Assembly: GCA_947623455.1 (NCBI GenBank)
Contig: OX392533.1
Location: 34,160,229-34,224,228 of the forward strand
Direction of reading: 5' to 3'
Source of the DNA: Mimachlamys varia
Taxonomy: Eukaryota > Mollusca > Bivalvia > Pectinida > Pectinidae
DNA length: 64,000 nt
Shown: positions 57,871 to 64,000 of the stretch, in pieces
How positions within the stretch are numbered: the first letter of the stretch is position 1
Layout: every line of letters starts with the position of its first letter
Position numbers and translations under genes: made by a program
Notes under the pieces: generated by a model
Databases searched by the model: none
What the model saw: the letters and a program-made list of their open reading frames with translations, nothing else
What the model was told of the DNA's origin: nothing

Positions 57871-58794
57871 TCAAAAATCGCGTTCCTTATATTATATCTG
57901 AAAGTTGGCGCAAGAGAAGAACATGCACATGATACATTAACATGTACGCAATAAGGGAGAAGCCAAACCACTTACATCTGGAGATCTTGCAGAGAGAACG
58001 GCTCGAAGATTATGTCAATCTTGATTAATTATTAATGACTTTTGGCAGAACTTTGTAATATTTAATAAGAACATAATAACTTAATCCACATGTACAGGTA
58101 ACCGCGTTCCCTCCTCTGACAAAGACCCGACATAGAGATTGGGGTTATTTATGGAAGCCCATAAAGTGACCTTGATTCCGTGGCTCAGTGGTGCCATGCT
58201 CTGTCTACGACAGGGGGTCGGTAGCCTGGGGTGCTTGTGCGTTGCTGTAGCCTATTTCGGTTAACTAATTGGCCAATGTTGTCGAAAGATACAGTGTTTT
58301 GTTTAGTTTTCTCCAGTACCTAATGGACTGGCATTAAGTGATGGAGTTTTAGACGTTGGATTTAGTCCCCTGATTTTAATACTGTTTACATCAATCACTC
58401 CTGATACAAATGTAGGTGAATGCATCACCTGGAATAACTTACAAACATAAATATAGGTCACTCACCGATATCTTCTGCTTCACTGATGATGAGTTTACCT
58501 CGAGTTCAACTTCATTACTGTAATAATGTAAGTTCAACACCCACCAAAATATGGTCACAGTTATATAGTTTCCATCTAAACCATGTATGTGACAGAAGGA
58601 AGTCGGAAAATGGATACTAAGGTACCTGCTTGAAAACGTACCTTTTTGGCAATTTTAACATATAATCCTATCGTTCTGTGAAAGCAGTATTATTCATTGC
58701 ATGTTGTTAACTCTTTGACCCTAAGCTCTGGACGCAATCACATTGTTTGTAGAAAACAGTTTTTGACTTTTTAACCTATGTTGGAAAAAAAATC
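57871..58794. other. Non-coding, contains a tRNA-like SINE head
   Basis: At 58175-58260 a perfect box A TGGCTCAGTGG (58181-58191) is followed by a decayed box B (GGGTCGGTAGCC). The rest shows no exon or recognised repeat. Confidence 0.5.
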
Positions 58795-58990
58795 AGAGAA
58801 TGCTTAAGCATAAACAAAACAATAATGAAAAGTCGAAATCGATAAAACTAGGGGCAAAATATAAAGAAATGAAAATTAACATGGAAACCCTTGAAAAAGT
58901 ACAGAAAATGAAACCAGGTGTTCCGGAAGAGTGAGCGTCGTATGCTTCATCGACGACACGTATCCGTTTTGAATTCTTAGGTCACATCCG
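58795..58990 (-). repeat. R1 interspersed repeat
   Basis: The plus strand reads AAATCGATAAAACTAGGGG, CATGGAAACCCTTGAAAAAG, ACCAGGTGTTCCGGAAGAG and CATCGACGACACG, in reversed R1 order. Confidence 0.65.
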
Positions 58991-60679
58991 AGTATGAGAC
59001 ATACAAAATGTACATCTTCAGTTTGAAGCTGGACCATTTCGACATACCTTTGTTGAGTCCAACATAAACAGCTAAATGACTGATTTGCTTTGGTTAATTG
59101 TAACCATCGTTCATTAAGCATTTGTGTTAAAACTGTTACTTCATTTCTCATGAGCAATACCATTTGTATTTCACCACTTTTAATAATATAGTTGAATAAC
59201 TATTGTGTATAAATACGTTCCGATTAGTTAAAAGCCAGAACAAAACTTGAAAGTCATTTGAGCTATTCTTTATTATATGATTGCGGTGTAATGCAGAGAA
59301 CATACCTATGTTATGTGTTGGCGTGTTGACCCATGCAATACGACCTATCAACTCTGTGATTGGTTGTAAGTTTTAATCGTTCTTATTGTGACGTCCCACC
59401 TAGGGCAACTATAAATGTAGTCATAGGCGTCCTCACAGGAATCAAAATGGCATCGGTCTTCATGCAATTCGATGGTGTATGAAAATTGTCGTTTTACACG
59501 AATAAAATGACAAAAAACATTTTTATGTGATATCAAAGGAATATCATGCAAGATTATATATATGTCTGTGGTGGTTAATATTTTGTCAGTTCTGTTGTAT
59601 TGGAAGAAAATTTTCAATCAAGTTACCGTTTGCAAAAATTAGAGTGAATCATTTGTTGAATGATCTTACGGCCAAACAATAATGGAGTCGACAAACACGT
59701 GGTAGCCGACGGTATACTGTGAGCGTGCCGATTTTGGCGCACTAATTTTTTAGAGAATAACCGAACTATAATCGTTAAGCGCAATGATGAATCAGCGCAC
59801 TCATAATTCTTGTCTTAGAAAGAATTATAAATCTTGATTAAGCGAATGGTTTCATCGCAGAAATCGCTGAAATAAGATTACAACTAAACTATGTCACTTT
59901 ATAGTATAACAATTTGCATGCTGTTGCATATTTTCTATGGTGATTTAAAGCATATCCCCTAAAATAACTTTAATCAATTGCAAGGTTCAGAAGTGCAACA
60001 TGAATCAGTATGTCACTTTTGTATTGTACTACCACAGCAAATGATAAAATACCATCAGCTTGCCAGGAGTGCACCTCAAACACCGTCTATACGTGGAATT
60101 TCCGAGTGTCGGAGAGTAGATTCATCAACCCGTCAATCAACATGTCCTTGGTGTATCCTCGCTATGTTGTGCTATCATCCACACGGGTGATGGAATATGT
60201 CACTCAAATAAGATAGAAATTGAAATATTATTAAATTGGCCTACTGATCCGGCATATTTGTCTGGGTATGTTTAATATAGATCAACAATGTCTCAGATGA
60301 TAGTCGAAGATAAATATTTACATATAAATAAAACCATTGTATCATTTTGCAGTCCTAACAAAACAGCGTCAAGATAACATGACTTTGAACATCAAAGACG
60401 GTAGAAAAAGAGGGTAAAGAGACAAAACAGACTTCAGAAGCATTGCGATGCGTTGCGCGAGTATAATTGTATAAATGTCCTTGTAACCTCAGTGGATTGT
60501 CCTGCAGGTAGAACATGCTAATTGTACTTGCTGCCCTTATTGCATGATCGTATCGGGTGGCTAAATTTACGTCATCTCTAATGATACGGGGGTGGCATAC
60601 TCTGCTGGTGGAATTTTTGTCCCTGATGTTTGCTGGAGCCTTCATAGCCACAGTTAGTCTCGTTTGAGTAGTGGCACGG
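58991..60679. other. Non-coding or unrecognised
   Basis: No recognised gene. A minus-strand frame (ATG about 60645 down to 60355) gives about 96 residues with plausible composition but no family motif, and it abuts the RA repeat. Confidence 0.4.
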
Positions 60680-61115
60680 TACACAATATACACATTTTTG
60701 TAGTACACGATTTGAAATTATACAGACCTAATTTAAATGTACTTATCAATTCATAAATTAAAGGGGTTTGACACCTGACGCACCTGATCCTTCTGCTTCT
60801 ACATTAGTTTAGAAATTTTGGATTCCCACCTTTTGGCCCCTAGCATCACTGAAGAGTCTTAGGAGGACGAAACAGTTGTATGGTGCAGTTTAATTCATTT
60901 TTTCGGCATAATGTATCTATTACTGAATTTAAAAAAAAATTACATGGCGGGTGTCGTCGATGAAGCATACGGTTACTCTTCCGGAACACCTGGTCTTATT
61001 CTCTTGTACGTTTTCAAGGGTCTCCATGTAAATTTTTTCTTTGTTCATATTTTGCCCCTGGTATAATAGCTTTTGAGTTCGGATTATGGTTTTGTTAAAG
61101 CTTCGGTATTTTCTA
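60680..61115 (+). repeat. RA module followed by R1
   Basis: RA (60680-60938: CACATTTTTGTAGTACACG, TACATTAGTTTAGAAATTTTG, CCCCTAGCATCACTGAAGAG) ends in an A-run, then R1 begins TTACATGGCGGGTGTCGTCG. At 5936-6460 the order is R1 then RA. Confidence 0.7.
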
Positions 61116-62817
61116 ATTTATTTTCATACCTTGTTATCAAGCGATTGTACAGTATGACTAGAAAAAAAGGTTTTCAACAGTCGCAAAAATATGTGCCCCA
61201 ACGTTTATAAAAAATTCTGGCAATAAAACATTATTATAGATTAATATTATCGTTGTCTCTGGAAGTCATTAGGAAGAATAGAACAAGGGTCTATTCTTTC
61301 TCTGAATCTGTAGTGAAAACATTGAATCAAAATTAATTTCATACAAAAGCATTAATTTAAACACGGGAGCTCCCTGCTTCATGTGTGCCACCTGCCAGTT
61401 CAACACCTGTTTACTTCAGAAATATGGTGGCCATAAACAATTCAAGACTTCAACCATACGTTTTAACATTGACCAGTGGCCAGTTGTTTGAAACGTACTG
61501 ATTCAGATCACACAGGCGCATATATTTAACCAGAAACATTTCTCTGAATGCTGACGTGTAAAGGATGAATAATGGGGTTTCGGGCTAACATTTGAAATAA
61601 GCTGTAGTATCCACATATGTATATCTATATAAGTTCGTTCCGTTTGATATCTACTTCTAGTCTGCAATATGATAGAACCGGATATACATGTATGTTTTCA
61701 TGTACATGCGCACTTTGTAAGAATCCACCATGCGGTCTAATACTGAAGGTCACAGAAGCTGACTGTATTGTGATTTTATACGATAACACCATAAATACCA
61801 CATAAGCTATTGTAAACAAATCTATGAAAGGATGATATAAGAAACCTTCTTCTACAGTACACAGCACTTGATATCCTTGTGTCAAAATATACCTATCAAC
61901 TGTTTTGTATTCTCCCCCCTTCTTATTCCTCTCGTTTACAAGTTAAGATTTAGGAAACAAATGAGAACGATTGAAATTCTGGATTAGTATCATAAAATCT
62001 GTGATATCATACAACGGAAATGGAATGTTATATCTATACATATTTACGTAAACAATCATTGTATTTAGAGCTAAAGAAACTTAAGAAATTCAAAACAGTG
62101 TTCTACACTCACGTTTTTTTCCCGGTAGACAGCAGGACCACCTACAGAAAAAATCAGGTAGACCTGTACGATGTCAGGCGGACTAATGACGGGAGAAGAA
62201 TTTTAGGGATGTTTTTAAATTTCTAGAAGCAATTTTAATGTCAAAACCTTTATCCTTGATTTTTTTCTGTTCTTTTTTTTCTGTTGTTTTTTGATAAACA
62301 GATTTTAAATTAGACCATGCATTGATAGGGTAGTATTTTTATGAATTCGAGGCGAATACAAGACAAATCTTCAGTGGGATTTTTGTGATTATTTACTGAC
62401 TAGTTTTGAAGGTGGTCTGCCGGACCACCATCTGGGCACTGCACTACTAGGAAAGACCGACATGATTTTAGGTAGACTCGGGCAAGCGGACAAGTTTTAG
62501 TGTGGAAAACTGCAAAATATGAACCAACTCAGTTATGCAGAGGATGTACCAGTGCAATTATCACACTTAAGATTGTGGTATAAAACACCACTTGAAGTTT
62601 GCTACACATCATTAAGTTTAACGGGCTTGTGTGTAGAATATGGTGGCACACATTTTACAATGTATTTTATTAATCGATAGCACCTGTCAACTCGCGTACC
62701 GGGGAACCTTATAACAGAAGCCATATGATCCCTGGGTACATGTGTACCAACAGAACAGCAACGACCTTTACAGCGGTCACATTGTATTGTTTCCTCTCCA
62801 GTAAGCGACTACCTTAA
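61116..62817. other. Non-coding, nothing recognised
   Basis: AT-rich, chance-length open frames only. Confidence 0.45.
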
Positions 62818-63201
62818 AGGCCCAATATACGTAACTTTCGGCAAAACTTGAAGCGAAAATTAAGCCTCATAACTTATTACATTTATAGATTTGGTTAAGA
62901 TTAGCTGATATCAGCAATATTCAAGATGAATTATTTCGCGTTTACCGGTACAGCAGCAGTTGAAACACGCTATTTGTAAACACGCGTCCATGTCGAACCA
63001 TCTTCTACCTTCGGTTTGTTGTTGAAGTGGGCCCCACCTGAATCATTTTCAATTCTTTGGATTTTTTTGTCCAGAGTTTCTTGTTAGTTATCGCTCAAGT
63101 TTACTTCGTTTTAGGCTTATTTTTGCATGGTTATCAACTGGATTTCTTTTTTAAATTTTCAGAATCACGAAAATTTCCCTGAAGTTACGTATATTGGGCC
63201 T
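62818..63201 (+). mobile_element. TTAA-flanked MITE, copy C (384 bp)
   Basis: Ends AGGCCCAATATACGTAACTT and GAAGTTACGTATATTGGGCCT, flanked by TTAA at 62814-62817 and 63202-63205. It is in the same orientation as copy A and collinear with it (CGCGTTTACCGGTACAGCAGC, TCTACCTTCGGTTTGTTG), with scattered differences. Confidence 0.88.
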
Positions 63202-63636
63202 TTAACGACCGTAGTTTAAGTTTAGTTTTTAAATAAAAACTATACTCTTTGAGTAGAATGGCCCCTTCTCTAGAATATCAAACTGTTTAGAAAATAGATA
63301 CACTATAAGCTAGTAGTGAAATACAGGTGAGACATTCTTGATAAAAACTTAGGGCTGGTATAAATCCTACTCCTTGATGATCGCAAACTCCATAGAGAAA
63401 ATGGTTTACGAGGAACTTTTGAGCAAGTTCTGCTCCCACAAGTGAAAAACATTTGAGAAATGTTGGATAAAAAATAGGGGCTGAAAACCAGTCTTCTCTT
63501 TGTGAATCGCAAATGCTATAGCGGCTATAGTCTATAGGAGGAATTTTTGTTCCCACGCCTACAGAATTTGAAATTGTTTGTGTGGACTGCAAAAAGATAA
63601 GTTATACCTTTCGTTCAGTATATAGAGGCTATTCAA

Positions 63637-63757
63637 TGTTTTCCTGTTAAATATCAAATATATTTCACGAGTATGGCAGATTTTATGTTAGCACGCGTGA
63701 AAATATAATTAAAATCTGTCATACGAGTTAAATATATTTGATAATTATTGGGAAACC
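63637..63757. mobile_element. Palindromic MITE near the window end
   Basis: Arms TATCAAATATATTTCACGAG, TATGGCAGATTTTA are mirrored by TAAAATCTGTCATACGAGTT, AAATATATTTGATA, around GCACGCGTG. Outer bases (GTTTTCC / GGGAAAC) extend the pairing to about 45 bp per arm, with roughly one mismatch in seven. Confidence 0.7.
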
Positions 63758-64000
63758 ATTAATTTTTTTTATTACATTTTCGAAATTCCCAAAAGTCCTA
63801 TTTTATTTTTAAAATGTGCAGTTACAACTGATCGGGACGGAATACCTAAGGGTTATAGAATATTAATACGATACAGGATGAAGTTCTATTTTCTGTTCGA
63901 AATAGTAGAAATACAAAATATTAATAACATCAATAAGATATCTATTAATTTCCTTAATAATTTTTAATTTCTCTACTTTATATGATTTGATTTTAGAATA

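Noticed and set aside
60355..60708. 117-codon minus-strand frame
   Set aside because: No ATG at the start (GTG), no motif, overlaps the RA repeat at one end; length is within chance.

Overview
The window looks like a piece of a eukaryotic, probably bivalve mollusc, nuclear genome. It is AT-rich and gene-poor. Coding exons are separated by introns with GT/AG borders, and the sequence is crowded with short interspersed repeats. Several of these repeats are ones I associate with bivalve genomes: SINEs ending in a GTTAATAGGACGTAAA-type tail, a mobile element carrying 145-bp tandem repeats between GGTCATCTGACC-type ends, and the GTCGTCGATGAAGC repeat. No bacterial features, CRISPR arrays, rRNA or intact tRNA genes were seen. 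Repeat labels (S1, R1, R2, RA and so on) are mine.

Two protein-coding genes are well supported. (1) At 4388-13641 (+) a six-exon gene encodes a predicted secreted protein of about 287 residues: signal peptide, PAN/apple-like domain, Sushi/CCP domain and one group A SRCR domain. The first exon lies 5.35 kb upstream behind a TATA box. I assigned it because its splice phase fits and because it completes a good signal peptide. (2) At 35857-37032 (+) an uninterrupted frame encodes a 391-residue class A seven-transmembrane receptor. It most resembles the invertebrate sex-peptide/myoinhibitory-peptide/dmsr group of neuropeptide receptors. Nothing in the sequence links the two genes functionally.

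Layout: 1-4.3 kb is repeat remnants. 4.3-14.1 kb is the SRCR gene, with introns full of R1, R2 and S1 repeats. 14.1-27.6 kb is non-coding with scattered repeats and one TTAA-flanked MITE. 27.6-30.2 kb is a large minisatellite with a palindromic insertion. 30.6-33.3 kb holds a second TTAA MITE and a 1.9-kb element with eleven 145-bp repeats. 33.3-37.8 kb is the receptor gene and its flanks; a tandem duplication begins exactly at its stop codon. 38-64 kb is non-coding with MITEs (hAT-like, palindromic, TTAA-type), several tRNA-derived SINEs and LINE 3' ends.

Points most worth a second look: the PAN-Sushi-SRCR architecture; the receptor's altered DRY, CWxP and NPxxY motifs; seven perfect TGACGTCA sites clustered at 37.0-46.0 kb; the 145-bp repeats, each carrying an inverted pair of TCAAGGTCA nuclear-receptor sites; a hAT-like MITE whose internal minisatellite copies the inner edge of its own inverted repeat; and R1/RA modules found in both orders. 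Splice sites, domain calls and repeat families were read by eye.
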